Counted from the stretch's first letter, positions 34,247 through 42,474 are shown. The stretch is DNA of 64,000 nucleotides from Kitasatospora sp. NBC_01266 (GCF_036242395.1 NZ_CP108458.1:124001-188000), one strand, 5' to 3'. Notes: generated by a model from the letters alone, not told the origin. A program made the numbers and translations.

Positions 34247-35257
34247 GTGCCCGAGACGACCGCATGGGTGGTGGAGCGCCCAGGGCCGCTGACTTCTGCC
34301 CCGCTGCGGCGCGTGGAACGCCAGGTACCCGAGCCGGGCCCCGGGGAGCTGCTGATCGAGGTGGCCGCCTGCGGGGTGTGCCGGACCGACCTCCACCTGG
34401 CCGAGGGCGACCTGGTCCCCCGCACACCGCGCTGCACGCCCGGCCACGAGGTGGTCGGACGGGTACTGCGCACCGGCGGCGGACCTGCGGACTTCACGGC
34501 CGGCGACCGGGTCGGTGTGGCCTGGCTGGCGAGCACCTGCGGCTCCTGCGAGTACTGCCGGACCGGCCGCGAGAACCTCTGCCCGGCCTCCCGTTACACC
34601 GGCTGGGACCGGCACGGCGGCTACGCCGGGCTCCTGCTCGCCGACGCCCGGTTCAGCTACCACCTGCCCGAGGGGCCGCCGGCCGAGGAGCTCGCCCCAC
34701 TGCTCTGCGCCGGCATCATCGGCTACCGAGCGCTGCAGCGCGCCGAGTTGCCGCCGGGCGGGCGACTGGGGATCTACGGCTTCGGCGCCTCCGCGCACCT
34801 GACCGCCCAACTCGCCCTGGCCCGAGGCGCCACCGTGCACGTCCTCACCAGATCCGAGCAGGCCAGGCAGCTGGCACTCGACCTCGGGGCCGCCTCCGCC
34901 CACGGCGCCTACGACGCACCGCCCGAGCCACTGGACGCGGCGATCCTCTTCGCCCCCGTCGGCGACCTGGTCCCGGTGGCGCTGCGGGCCCTGGACCGGG
35001 GCGGCACCCTCGCCGTGGCCGGCATCCACCTCACCGACATCCCCGCACTGAACTACCAGGAACACCTGTTCCAGGAACGCACCCTGCGCAGCGTCACCGC
35101 CAACAGCCGCGCCGACGGCCGCGCCTACCTCGCCGAAGCCACCCACACCCGCCCCGCCGTCCACGTGCGGCGCTACGCCATGGAGCACGCCGACACCGCG
35201 CTGGCCGATCTGGCGGCCGACCGGATCACCGGCGCCGCCGTCCTGCTGAACGGGTAG
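34247..35257 (+). CDS. Zinc-dependent alcohol dehydrogenase (AdhA-like)
   Basis: A 336-residue enzyme; GTG 34247 with GAGGAG upstream. Zinc ligands: [15 protein letters not shown] (catalytic Cys), CTPGHEVVG (His-Glu), and the structural quartet [15 protein letters not shown]. The cofactor loop reads [19 protein letters not shown], where the usual GxGxxG is GFGASA. Ends in [13 protein letters not shown], typical of the AdhA/AdhP alcohol dehydrogenases with ethanol-like substrates. It could balance redox during oxygen limitation. Divergent from the truncated nitroreductase, sharing the phased boxes. Confidence 0.88.
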   Translation: MPETTAWVVERPGPLTSAPLRRVERQVPEPGPGELLIEVAACGVCRTDLHLAEGDLVPRTPRCTPGHEVVGRVLRTGGGPADFTAGDRVGVAWLASTCGSCEYCRTGRENLCPASRYTGWDRHGGYAGLLLADARFSYHLPEGPPAEELAPLLCAGIIGYRALQRAELPPGGRLGIYGFGASAHLTAQLALARGATVHVLTRSEQARQLALDLGAASAHGAYDAPPEPLDAAILFAPVGDLVPVALRALDRGGTLAVAGIHLTDIPALNYQEHLFQERTLRSVTANSRADGRAYLAEATHTRPAVHVRRYAMEHADTALADLAADRITGAAVLLNG

Positions 35258-35441
35258 TACGGCTCCGTCCCGCCCTGCGGCCACGGCTTCAAGGCACATC
35301 CCTCCCTCCCCACGCGCGGCGTGATCACCGTGGGGGCCCGGGTGTCAACCGAGACCCGGTTCGTCCCCGTAGGTCTGGATGGCCGGCAGATTCAGCAGAT
35401 CGGCCCGCTGCCGTCCGGGCACGGCCGGAGAACTCGCTCCA

Positions 35442-35455
35442 GGTCCGATCGGCCC
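35442..35455. promoter_or_regulatory. Candidate DevR/OsdR box upstream of the DUF1918 fusion gene
   Basis: GGTCCGATCGGCCC, 13 matched or tolerated positions of 14, about 88 bp upstream of the start codon at 35543. Confidence 0.5.
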
Positions 35456-35542
35456 TGGCGGGGACGGCCCGGCTCTGTTGTGCTGGGAGTCGGGGCAGGC
35501 GCCCGCCACCCCACGCAACGAGCATCCCGCGGGGAGGCCGTG

Positions 35543-36508
35543 ATGAAAGCCGCCGTCGGAGACCGGGTCATCGTGGAAGGCACCCGTCCGAACACGCCGC
35601 GGCGCGACGGACAGGTGGTCGCCCTGCACCACGCGGACGGCGACCCACCGTGGGACGTCCTGTGGTCGGACACCGGGCACACCACCACGTTCTTCCCCGG
35701 TCCGGACACCCACCTGCACCGCTTCACCCACCAGGACTCCCCCGGGCATCCGCGCATCCCGTGCACGCCGCCGCGCACCCCCTCGAATGCCGAACAGGGC
35801 GAGCGAGCTGGGTCCACGGAAGCCCTCGGCAACCACCCGGACCGAGCCAGGCCGAGCAATCCCGGCGACGTCGGCCGACGCATCGCGCTGCGCCGCGAGC
35901 AACTGGGGCTCAGCCGGAAGGAGACCGCGGCCCGGGCCGGCATGGCTGCCCCGTACCTGGAGTATTTGGAGAGCTCACCCGCCGACGTCGAGCGGGGAGC
36001 GCTGGCCAGGCTGGCCGCGGTGCTGGGCACGTCGGCCGATCAGTTGCTGGGCGGCGGCCTCGACACGCCGCCCGGCCGGGCGGGTGGCGCCGCCCACCCG
36101 GTGCTGGATGTGCTGGCACACTCCGACTGCTGGGAGCGACTGGCCACCGGCGGGGTCGGCCGGGTCGCCCTCAGCACAGCTACTGGTCCGGTCGTCCTGC
36201 CGGTCAACTACTGGGTGCTGGACGGCACGCTGATCTTCCGCACAGCTGCCGAGGGCCCACTGGCCGCCGCCGTCGGTGAGCGCGTCGCCTTCGAGGTCGA
36301 CCGGATCGACGAGGTGCTGCGCACCGGTTGGAGCGTGTTGACCATCGGCACCGCAGAGCGGATCGACGACCGGCCGGCGCTGGCCCACCTGAAGCAGCGC
36401 GACACGCCCTCTCCCTGGGCGGGCGGCGAGCGGGACCTGTGGGTTCGGATCAAGCCGACCGAACTCAGCGGACGCGTGATCCGGACCGGCGGCGAACCGG
36501 CCCGGTGA
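35543..36508 (+). CDS. DUF1918 - XRE helix-turn-helix - pyridoxamine-phosphate-oxidase-like fusion
   Basis: A 321-residue three-part protein; ATG 35543 with GGGGAGG upstream. Residues 1-65 are a DUF1918 domain (MKAAVGDRVIVEGTRPN, then WDVLWSDTGHTTTFFPGPD), the family of Rv0569 in the mycobacterial DevR regulon. A 45-residue linker follows. Residues about 108-170 are an XRE-type helix-turn-helix (LRREQLGLSRKETAARAGMA, ALARLAAVLGTSADQLLGGG). The rest is a flavin-binding split-barrel (GVGRVALSTATGPVVLPVNY, AFEVDRIDEVLRTGWSVLTI, DLWVRIKPTELSGR). The last two domains occur together in other actinomycetes; the DUF1918 addition is unusual. Possibly a flavin or F420-responsive regulator. Confidence 0.85.
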   Translation: MKAAVGDRVIVEGTRPNTPRRDGQVVALHHADGDPPWDVLWSDTGHTTTFFPGPDTHLHRFTHQDSPGHPRIPCTPPRTPSNAEQGERAGSTEALGNHPDRARPSNPGDVGRRIALRREQLGLSRKETAARAGMAAPYLEYLESSPADVERGALARLAAVLGTSADQLLGGGLDTPPGRAGGAAHPVLDVLAHSDCWERLATGGVGRVALSTATGPVVLPVNYWVLDGTLIFRTAAEGPLAAAVGERVAFEVDRIDEVLRTGWSVLTIGTAERIDDRPALAHLKQRDTPSPWAGGERDLWVRIKPTELSGRVIRTGGEPAR

Positions 36509-36544
36509 CGCCTGGCGGCGGCCTGGCGACGCCCACTGGCGCGG

Positions 36545-36829
36545 TCAGGACCCGGTGGCGTTCGCTTCCGAGTCCGCCCGCCCGGCCCGCAGCAGTTGCT
36601 GCCCCAGGTCGATCAGGGCCCGGCCTGCCGCGTACTCGTCGCCGATCTCCGGTACCGGCGCGTCGTCCCGACCGCGGTGAGCCGCGGCGCGGCTCTCCAG
36701 CGTGTTGTCACCGGTGTCGAGGATGGCGTGGACTTTCGTGACGTCGCCCTCCTCGAAGAGGTCCAGCCGCAGAGACCACCGCCTGGTGCGTGCTGCCGAC
36801 GCCGACGCGGACGTGTTGGTGCTGCTCAT
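36545..36829 (-). CDS. DUF1876 (Rv1738-like) protein
   Basis: A 94-residue protein. WSLRLDLFEEGDVTKVHAIL is the first strand pair and VPEIGDEYAAGRALIDLGQQ the helix typical of the family, which is one of the most strongly induced DevR genes in mycobacteria and has a fold related to ribosome hibernation factors. The product may therefore act on ribosomes in non-growing cells (inference from the family). It lies downstream of a CBS-BON gene on the same strand. Confidence 0.85.
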   Translation of the reverse strand: MSSTNTSASASAARTRRWSLRLDLFEEGDVTKVHAILDTGDNTLESRAAAHRGRDDAPVPEIGDEYAAGRALIDLGQQLLRAGRADSEANATGS

Positions 36830-36997
36830 GGCCGGTGCTCCGTTCGTTTCTCCGCTGGTTCCCGATCCGCTCGGTGCTCGGCGCCTCCGGCTCGCCGCCC
36901 GCCTCACCCGCGACGGTCCGCGTGAGCCCCTGTCGTGCGGCTCGCTCGGTCGCGGCGCCTCCATCCATGATGGTCGAGCCGTACTCCGTCCGTCCGG

Positions 36998-37660
36998 TCA
37001 TGACACGCCTTCCTGCTCCTCGCCAGTCCGGTCCCGGCCTCCCGTCCGGTCGGTGACCGACACGACCCCGTCCACCGCACCGCACAGGCGCACCACGATC
37101 GGCGCCAGGTACGGGGGTTCGAGGGTGCCGCTCAACACCACCCGGCCCTGCTCGACCTCCACGCCGAGTGCCGCCGGGCTCACCCCCTGGACCTGGCTGA
37201 GCACCTCCTCCACGATCTCGCGGTGGATCGCCTGATCGTCGCGGAGGAACACCTGGAGCAGGTCGTGGCGGCTCACCAGCCCGACCAGCCGGCCGCCCTC
37301 TCCCACCACCGGTAGCCGCTTGACCTGACGGCCGCCCATGAGCCGAGCCGCCTCCACGACGCTCGCCGTCGGCGTGGTACACACCGCCGGGCTGCTCATC
37401 AGCTCCTTGGCGGTCACCGCCGCGTTCGAAGCCGGCCGACCTGCCGGTGGCAGGAGCACGGCCGGGTCGTCCTGGGACGCCTGGAACCGGATGAGGTCAC
37501 CCTCCGAGACCACTCCCACCGGCCGGTCCTCGGCGTCGACCACGGGCACCGCTGAGATGCCGTACTCGCTCAACAGCACCGCGATCTCGCGGAACCCGGT
37601 CTCCGGGACCACCCGCACGACCTCCCGGGTCATCACCTCTCCAACGGTGCGATGCCGCAT
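36998..37660 (-). CDS. CBS-CBS-BON protein
   Basis: A 220-residue protein starting at ATG 37660. CBS motif 1 is MTREVVRVVPETGFREIAVL to GISAVPVVDAEDRPVGVVSE, CBS motif 2 is MSSPAVCTTPTASVVEAARL to QVKRLPVVGEGGRLVGLVSR, and the BON domain follows (VEVEQGRVVLSGTLEPPYLA, LCGAVDGVVSVTDRTGG). The intact reference for the split pair at 28872-29473. Adenylate binding by the CBS pair is expected. Probably co-transcribed with the DUF1876 gene. Confidence 0.88.
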   Translation of the reverse strand: MRHRTVGEVMTREVVRVVPETGFREIAVLLSEYGISAVPVVDAEDRPVGVVSEGDLIRFQASQDDPAVLLPPAGRPASNAAVTAKELMSSPAVCTTPTASVVEAARLMGGRQVKRLPVVGEGGRLVGLVSRHDLLQVFLRDDQAIHREIVEEVLSQVQGVSPAALGVEVEQGRVVLSGTLEPPYLAPIVVRLCGAVDGVVSVTDRTGGRDRTGEEQEGVS

Positions 37661-37701
37661 CGCCCACCTCAGCCCGTAAGTCGCCCTCCCCCACTCCCAC
37701 G

Positions 37702-38049
37702 CTACGACCATGCCGAGCCGTCGGCGTCCGGGCGGTTCACGCGCCTGGTACAAGGCCGGCAACCACCAGCGGCACTCAGCGCGATCTCCTCCGCGATCCG
37801 TTCGGTGAGCCGATCCACGACGGCTGCCACCGGTGCAGAGAGGCCGAAGCCCAGGCCGCCTTCGGCTCCCTCGACCGCGTAGACGACGAGCCGCTGCGGC
37901 AGCCGGTCGAGTTCGCGGGCCAGTTCGACCGCCCCGCCGAGGCCGAGACCGTGCGAACTCGTCGTCCCGGCTGTCAGTGAGAGCCGCTCGCCGTTCAGGT
38001 CCAGGCGGTGGATCCGGCCGGGCCGCCCAGGGTGGGCGCGTGATGGCAC
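37702..38049 (-). pseudogene. N-terminally truncated hydrogenase maturation protease
   Basis: The 115-codon reading begins at ATG/GTG 38049 but its homology to the intact protease at 57490-58005 starts only at that protein's residue 75 or so (AHPGRPGRIHRLDL) and continues through TSSHGLGLGGAVELARELDR, LPQRLVVYAVEGAE and ERIAEEIALSA. The N-terminal GxGNxxxxDDG metal site is gone. It meets an MFS fragment head to head at 38043-38049. A second, lost hydrogenase locus may have been here. Confidence 0.8.
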
Positions 38050-38198
38050 TGTGGTCGGTCACCTTCCTCGGCAGCACCCCCATCGGCGGCCCCATCGGTG
38101 GCGTCGTCGCCCACTCCTTCGGCCCGCGCGCAGGGCTCGCCCTCGGTGCGGTGGCCTGCCTGGCCGGCACGGACGCCCAGGGGGTAGTCCGGTCATGA
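38043..38198 (+). pseudogene. Fragment of an MFS transporter
   Basis: A 51-codon piece whose translation (MALWSVTFLGSTPIGGPIGG, then GPRAGLALGAVACLAGTDA) matches a late transmembrane region of enterobactin-exporter-like MFS proteins. Everything before and after is missing. It overlaps the pfkB stop by 6 bp and joins the truncated protease gene at the other end. Confidence 0.65.
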
Positions 38199-39200
38199 GC
38201 CGACTTGCCGACTTGTCCGTACCGCAGGGTAGAGGGACTCGGCCACCTCTCGATCGAACGGTTCGGTGTCGGGAGTGAGCACCGATGCGGCGGCCACGGC
38301 CACCCCAAGCGCACAAGCCTCGACCGGATCGTCGCCCGCAGCCAGTCGGAAGGTGAGTGCGGCCACCATGGCGTCTCCGGCCCCGGCATCGCTGAGCGGC
38401 TCTCCGGGCAACCCCGGGGCGCGCAACTGGGTGTGGCCGTGACGGGTCGAGCAGAGCGCGCCCAGCTCCCCGAGGGTGGTGATGGCAACCTCGGTCGCTC
38501 CCGCAGCGAGTAGGTACTCGTTGACGGCGCGGGCGTCGTCGAAGCTCCGGACAGCCCGGCCTGCGAGGCTGGCGGCCTCGTGATTGTTGCACCTCCGCAG
38601 GAAGACGCTCTCCTGCAGCGACTCGTGCAGGGCCCGCCCCGAGGTGTCCAGCACCAGCTGGGACCCGGCCCCCTTGACCCTGCGGGCGACGGCCGCATAG
38701 AAGTCGTCAGGCAGGCCACCGGGCAGACTGCCGCTGGCCACGACGTACGGGTGACTGCCGGCTGCCCGGTCCAGCGCGTCCAGGAGACGTCCGCCCTCGT
38801 GCTCGTCCAGTCGTGGGCCCGGCGGCACGATGTGATAGCTGCGGCGTGACTCGGTCTCGAACAGCACGAACGCTTCGCGGGTCTCACCCGCAATCCCGAG
38901 GGCGAGGTGGTCGACCCCCTCCTCGTCCAGTAGCCGGTTCAAGCGCTGGCCGACCTCGCGACCGGCGGTGTGGATGGCGGTCGCCCGCCCTCCGAGCCGC
39001 GACACACCCCGGGCAACGTTGATCCCTCCGCCGCCGGCAGCCACGAACCTGACCTGGGCGCGGGTCTTGCCGATGTCGGCCAGACGATCGACCTCGCAGC
39101 AGATGTCGACGGTGGGGTTGACCGTCAGAGTGAGGATCGGACGCGTTGCTTCCGACAGCGGGCTCCTCCCGCCGCCACCCGCCGCGAGCGATCCGGACAC
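38193..39200 (-). CDS. pfkB: PfkB-family kinase (6-phosphofructokinase II-like)
   Basis: About 335 residues if begun at GTG 39200. The family homology starts at ILTLTVNPTVDICCEVDRL; a ribosome-like GGGAGGAG just before a CTG codon at about 39158 offers a shorter alternative start. FVAAGGGGINVARGVSRLGG and LSDAGAGDAMVAALTFRLAA are the two PfkB signatures. It closely follows the remembered mycobacterial DevR-regulon kinase Rv2029c (TREAFV, VASGSLPGGLPDDFY, LILDTSG-type blocks). It probably phosphorylates fructose 6-phosphate in a stress-specific glycolysis. Confidence 0.87.
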   Translation of the reverse strand: MSGSLAAGGGGRSPLSEATRPILTLTVNPTVDICCEVDRLADIGKTRAQVRFVAAGGGGINVARGVSRLGGRATAIHTAGREVGQRLNRLLDEEGVDHLALGIAGETREAFVLFETESRRSYHIVPPGPRLDEHEGGRLLDALDRAAGSHPYVVASGSLPGGLPDDFYAAVARRVKGAGSQLVLDTSGRALHESLQESVFLRRCNNHEAASLAGRAVRSFDDARAVNEYLLAAGATEVAITTLGELGALCSTRHGHTQLRAPGLPGEPLSDAGAGDAMVAALTFRLAAGDDPVEACALGVAVAAASVLTPDTEPFDREVAESLYPAVRTSRQVGS

Positions 39201-39529
39201 TTCAGCACCACTCAGCGCGGTGACACGATGACTGTGATCCCGATCGTCCGTGGCCGCTCTCCCGGGTTGTCCGGAGGGAGACGGAACTCCAGGGGGAGGC
39301 CCCAGAACAGGTCCGGGCACGAAGGCCAGCGGTGCCCACGTCTACGAGCAGATCGCAGGCCATCTCGACCTCCTCACTCAGTCACTCCTCCCATCCTGCT
39401 GCGCGAGCGAAGGAGGCGCGATTGGGGGCACCCCTCAGCCGCCGGCGTGTGCTCTGACGCCGGACCCTTGATCAGAGCTGCGCCGCCCGTGCCGGTGCAG
39501 TCACCATGGGAAGCCTCTCCCGCCCCGCT
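39201..39529. other. Intergenic stretch with no supported gene
   Basis: About 330 bp between pfkB and the gene-fragment cluster. No ORF with family resemblance, no convincing box or terminator. A weak echo of a GntR-type N-terminus (GAHVYEQIAGHL, about 39330-39365) is too short to call. Confidence 0.4.
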
Positions 39530-39690
39530 CCCCCCTTCGGACATTGCTTCCCTTTACCCCGCCGTCCAGCGGTGGCACTCCAGCCGCCTGTCCCTCACCG
39601 ACCGTGATTCACCGAAACCGTCCTGGGCGAACTCATCGCGGCGGCCCGGACGAACAGCGCACCGCCGCCGCCCGGCAGCGCTCGCGCCCC
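39530..39690 (+). pseudogene. Fragment of an Acg-type nitroreductase gene
   Basis: The reading SLYPAVQRWHSSRLSLTDRD (about 39548-39607) matches the LYRALWHRHSSRLPFSDTPI block of the paralogues. After a frameshift it continues as ETVLGELIAAARTNSAPP, equal to the following helix. Nothing before or after this 50-residue piece is left. Confidence 0.7.
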
Positions 39691-39759
39691 GCGCCGGGCG
39701 GCGCGCAGGATGGAGAGGCGCCCGCACCGACACGAGCGCACCGGATTGGAGGCGAGGCC

Positions 39760-39984
39760 GTGGCGAACCAGCAGATCATCACCGGCTTCGACGGCTCAGA
39801 GCCCAGCCGGGCCGCCGCCCGCTGGGCCGCACGGGAGGCCGTGCGGCGCGGCCTGCCGCTCCAGGTGCTGCAGGCTTGGCCCTGGGGCCCGAGCCGCCCG
39901 CTCGGCACCGGGCAGGCCGAGCGCTGGGGTCGCGAGCAGCTCGCGACCGAGGCTGACGCCCTGCGCGCGCTGTGGCCGGCCTGA
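39760..39984 (+). pseudogene. Truncated universal stress protein gene (N-terminal quarter)
   Basis: GTG 39760 with GGAGG upstream. The 74 residues (IITGFDGSEPSRAAARWAAR, then LPLQVLQAWPWGPSRPLGTG) match the start of the intact 296-residue USP at 44826-45716, including the SPSKAPGTGPAEHWGR-like segment. The rest is lost where the sequence joins a BON-gene fragment. Confidence 0.85.
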
Positions 39985-40026
39985 CCTCCACGTCGGCCAC
40001 TCCGGGAACGGCCCGCACGAGCCCCG
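39975..40026 (-). pseudogene. Fragment of a CBS-BON gene 3' end
   Basis: On the minus strand this reads GLVRAVPGVADVEVRPAT, nearly the same as the last residues of the BON domain encoded at 28872-28930, and the DNA is also close to identical there. It is fused directly to the truncated USP gene. Confidence 0.75.
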
Positions 40027-40031
40027 GCGCG

Positions 40032-40094
40032 GTCAACGCCTGCCAGCGCCGTAGGCGTGCGGCTGCTCCACCCGTGGTTCGGTGTCGTCCTCAC
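40032..40094. repeat. 63-bp dispersed repeat, copy 2
   Basis: Second copy of the sequence at 33339-33401, in the same orientation, between the BON fragment and the IS3-type element. Confidence 0.8.
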
Positions 40095-40151
40095 CCCAGG
40101 TCAGTGTCTGGTGGACCGGAAGATTTCAAGTCCAGTGAGACGGTCGTGACG

Positions 40152-41225
40152 CTATGAGGTTTGTGGTGCGGGTTCCCTGCGCTTGGCGGGGTCGTTGATC
40201 CACGCTGTCTTCGGGATCTCGGGTGGTCTGGGGCGGCGGCCGAAGCGTTCGGGGTGGCGTGTGTAGGCCTCGGCGAGGGTGACGGCCCGCTGGTCGCGGA
40301 TCTCCTCGGCGGTGCCGAAGTGGACGCTGGCGGGCGTGTGTAGTCCGATGCCTGAGTGCCTGTGCTCGTGGTTGTAGTACGAGATGAAGGCGTCGAACCA
40401 TTCGCGGGCGTGGGCCAGGGATTCGAACCGTTCGGGATAGTCGGACATGTACTTGGTGGTCTTGAACTGGGCTTCGCTGTAGGGGTTGTCGTTGGAGACC
40501 TTCGGGCGCGAATGGCTTCTGGTGACGCCGAGGTCGATCAGCAGCTGGGAGACCTTCTTGGAGGTCATGGAGGTGCCGCGGTCGGCGTGCACGGTCTCGG
40601 GGACGATGCCGTTGCGCGTGATGGTGTCGCGGATCAACTCCTCGGCTCGCTCGGCTGATTCGGCCGCCTCGACGGTGTGGCCGACGATGTAGCGGCTGAA
40701 GATGTCGATGATGACGTAGGCGTGGTACCAGATGCCCTTGCTTGGGCCGGCCGCTTTGGTGATGTCCCAGGTGAAGACCTGCGACGGGCCGTCGGCGACC
40801 AGTTCGGGCACCGTCTTGGCCGGGTGGGTGGCCTGGCGGCGGCGCTCACCGGACTGCCCCCGCTCACGCAGGATCCGGTACATCGTGGAGACCGAGCAGT
40901 GGTAGTGCCCGGTGTCCAGCTCACGGGCCCAGATCTGCGCGGGCGCCAGCTCGGCGTACTCGGGGCTGTTCATCAACTCCATTACCGCGTCACGCTCTTC
41001 GGCCGTCAGGGCCGACGGCTGGACCTGCGGCGACCTTGGCTCGCGCACGGGCGTCGGCTTCAGGCTGCGGTAGTGGGTGGCCCGGGAGCGGCCGGTCAGC
41101 CGGCACGCGGCTGTGACGCCCAGCTCGTGTTCGACGGCGGCGAACGCCTCGTCCACGACGGGATCGGCGGCGTGCCTCAGTCCGCGCTCTCGGAGATCAT
41201 TTCCAAGAGCGCCGACGCTTTTCCC
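40152..41225 (-). CDS. IS3-family transposase, OrfB part (made as OrfAB by -1 frameshifting)
   Basis: About 357 residues read in the -1 frame from the slippery site. It has the HTH_21-like segment (CRLTGRSRATHYRSLKP) and the rve integrase core with the DDE residues in FTWDITKAAGP, TVHADRGTSMTSK and NPYSEAQFKTTKYM, followed by HARRRWFD-like HAREWFDAFISYYNHEHRHS. All three acidic residues are present, so the element may be active. No good independent start codon precedes the conserved part, which supports synthesis as a fusion with OrfA. Confidence 0.85.
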   Translation of the reverse strand, partial: GKSVGALGNDLRERGLRHAADPVVDEAFAAVEHELGVTAACRLTGRSRATHYRSLKPTPVREPRSPQVQPSALTAEERDAVMELMNSPEYAELAPAQIWARELDTGHYHCSVSTMYRILRERGQSGERRRQATHPAKTVPELVADGPSQVFTWDITKAAGPSKGIWYHAYVIIDIFSRYIVGHTVEAAESAERAEELIRDTITRNGIVPETVHADRGTSMTSKKVSQLLIDLGVTRSHSRPKVSNDNPYSEAQFKTTKYMSDYPERFESLAHAREWFDAFISYYNHEHRHSGIGLHTPASVHFGTAEEIRDQRAVTLAEAYTRHPERFGRRPRPPEIPKTAWINDPAKRREPAPQTS

Positions 41226-41560
41226 AGGACCTCCAACGCGGCCTTGTTCCGGGCGAGTTCCTTCTCCAGCCGTTCCACCTGGCGGCGCAGCTTCTCGTTC
41301 TCGACCTCGGCGGCGGACTTCTTCGGGCGGGCCGGGCTCGTGCGGTGGTCGACCAGGTTCTCCAGGGCCCCGGCATCGCGCGCGGCCCGCCACTCGGTGA
41401 CGTGCGAGTGGTACAGGCGCTCGCGGCGCAGGACCGCGCCCTTCTCGCCCTCGGGCGCGGCGTCGTACTCGGCCACGATCCGAAGCTTGTACTCGGGACT
41501 GAACGTGCGGCGCTTCGGCCGGGGAGCCGGGTCGGCTGCGGACGGATTGGTGCTGGTCAT
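41177..41560 (-). CDS. IS3-family OrfA (DNA-binding) with slippery heptamer
   Basis: A 127-residue protein: helix-turn-helix RRTFSPEYKLRIVAEYDAAP, RLYHSHVTEWRAARDAGALE, and a leucine-zipper coiled coil VENEKLRRQVERLEKELARN. Codon 113 lies in G GGA AAA (41225-41219 on the minus strand), a correct X XXY YYZ heptamer; a -1 shift there joins OrfA to the OrfB frame exactly as ALEVLGK-SVGALGNDL. Confidence 0.85.
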   Translation of the reverse strand: MTSTNPSAADPAPRPKRRTFSPEYKLRIVAEYDAAPEGEKGAVLRRERLYHSHVTEWRAARDAGALENLVDHRTSPARPKKSAAEVENEKLRRQVERLEKELARNKAALEVLGKASALLEMISESAD

Positions 41561-41588
41561 CAGGGGTGGAACTCCTACTCGGGCCCTC

Positions 41589-42257
41589 TCAGGCTAACCC
41601 GACAAAGCGGGACGTCTCACCCAAGGCTGACAGAGAGGGGACCGCCACCACGCCGTCCACCGCCCTGCACAGCTGCTCCGTGATCGGCACCAGGCTCCGA
41701 CGGGGCACCCGGCCGGTCAGTGTGACCACGCCATCGTGCACAGCCGCCCGGACCTCGTCGGGGGCCAGCCACAGGGTCTGACCGAGGACGTCGTGGTTGA
41801 TCTCCTCGCGGATCGCCGAGTCGTGCCGCAGGAACACCTGCAGCAGGTCGCTGCGGCTGACGATGCCCACCAGGCGGCCTACCTCGTCCACCACCGGCAA
41901 GCGCTTGACCTTGTGCTTGTCCATCGCCCGGGCCGCCTCGGCGACGCTCCAGCCGGCCCGGGCGGTGACGGCCGGGCTGGTCATCAGGCCACCGGCGGTC
42001 TCCGCCTCGGCCCGGGCCCGGTCGTGCGCGTCCAGCCAGCGGCCGGGGTCGCGTCCCTCCGGATCGGGCAGCACGGCCTCCTTGCGGATCAGGTCGGCCT
42101 CGGAGACCACACCGAGCGGACGGCCCTGGTCGTCGATGACCGGTATCGCGGTGACGTCGTTGCGGTGGAACAGCGCCGCGACCTCCTTGAACGGCGTGTC
42201 CGACCGCGCGGTGACGACCTCCCGGGTCATCACGTCGTGGACAGTGCGGTGCTGCAT
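41589..42257 (-). CDS. CBS-CBS-BON protein with its C-terminus replaced by IS sequence
   Basis: A 222-residue protein; ATG 42257 with GAGGAGTGAGG upstream. CBS 1: MTREVVTARSDTPFKEVAAL to AIPVIDDQGRPLGVVSEADL. CBS 2: MTSPAVTARAGWSVAEAARA to KVKRLPVVDEVGRLVGIVSR. BON: VRAAVHDGVVTLTGRVPRRS and LCRAVDGVVAV. The last dozen residues (SALGETSRFVGLA) are encoded by the end of the IS3-type element, which supplies the stop. The BON fold is almost complete, so function may survive. Confidence 0.85.
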   Translation of the reverse strand: MQHRTVHDVMTREVVTARSDTPFKEVAALFHRNDVTAIPVIDDQGRPLGVVSEADLIRKEAVLPDPEGRDPGRWLDAHDRARAEAETAGGLMTSPAVTARAGWSVAEAARAMDKHKVKRLPVVDEVGRLVGIVSRSDLLQVFLRHDSAIREEINHDVLGQTLWLAPDEVRAAVHDGVVTLTGRVPRRSLVPITEQLCRAVDGVVAVPSLSALGETSRFVGLA

Positions 42258-42322
42258 GGTCCTCACTCCTCACAGCTCGGCTCCCGTACCCCCACTCTGC
42301 ACCCGCCCTACCGCTCTCCCCA

Positions 42323-42358
42323 GGGTCGTTCGGCCCACCCACCAGGGCCGACCCGGCC
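42323..42358. promoter_or_regulatory. Two phased candidate DevR/OsdR boxes
   Basis: GGGTCGTTCGGCCC (42323-42336) and the looser GGGCCGACCCGGCC (42345-42358) start 22 bp apart between the divergent CBS-BON and USP genes, 66 bp before the CBS-BON start. Confidence 0.55.
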
Positions 42359-42474
42359 ACGACAGCAGGCAGGCGCGGGCTCAGGATGGAAGGAGGTCCT
42401 CCGGCTTCGCAGGAGACCATGGACCACCCGCCCAGGTCCGCTCACCCAGCCCGAACGACCGAAGGGAGCCGACG

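Larger units (their letters stand above)
40136..41619 (-). mobile_element. IS3-family insertion sequence, about 1.48 kb
   Basis: Two overlapping reading frames (OrfA and OrfB) in the arrangement of IS3 elements, bounded by short imperfect inverted ends that start TGAGACG (40136 on the plus strand; 41619 on the minus strand). No matching direct repeat is visible next to these ends (CAG and CCC), so either the ends are misplaced by a few bases or a rearrangement removed one side. It separates a gene graveyard from a CBS-BON gene and changes the end of the latter. Confidence 0.75.

Noticed and set aside
36708..37001. Minus-strand ORF starting ATGA-coupled to the CBS-BON stop (MTGRTEYGSTIMDGG...)
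   Set aside because: It mostly overlaps the DUF1876 gene in another frame and has no recognisable features; a short true peptide cannot be excluded.
33402..42370. A 16-bp sequence shared between 33402-33417 and 42355-42370
   Set aside because: A match of this length in GC-rich DNA can arise by chance, and no longer homology surrounds it.
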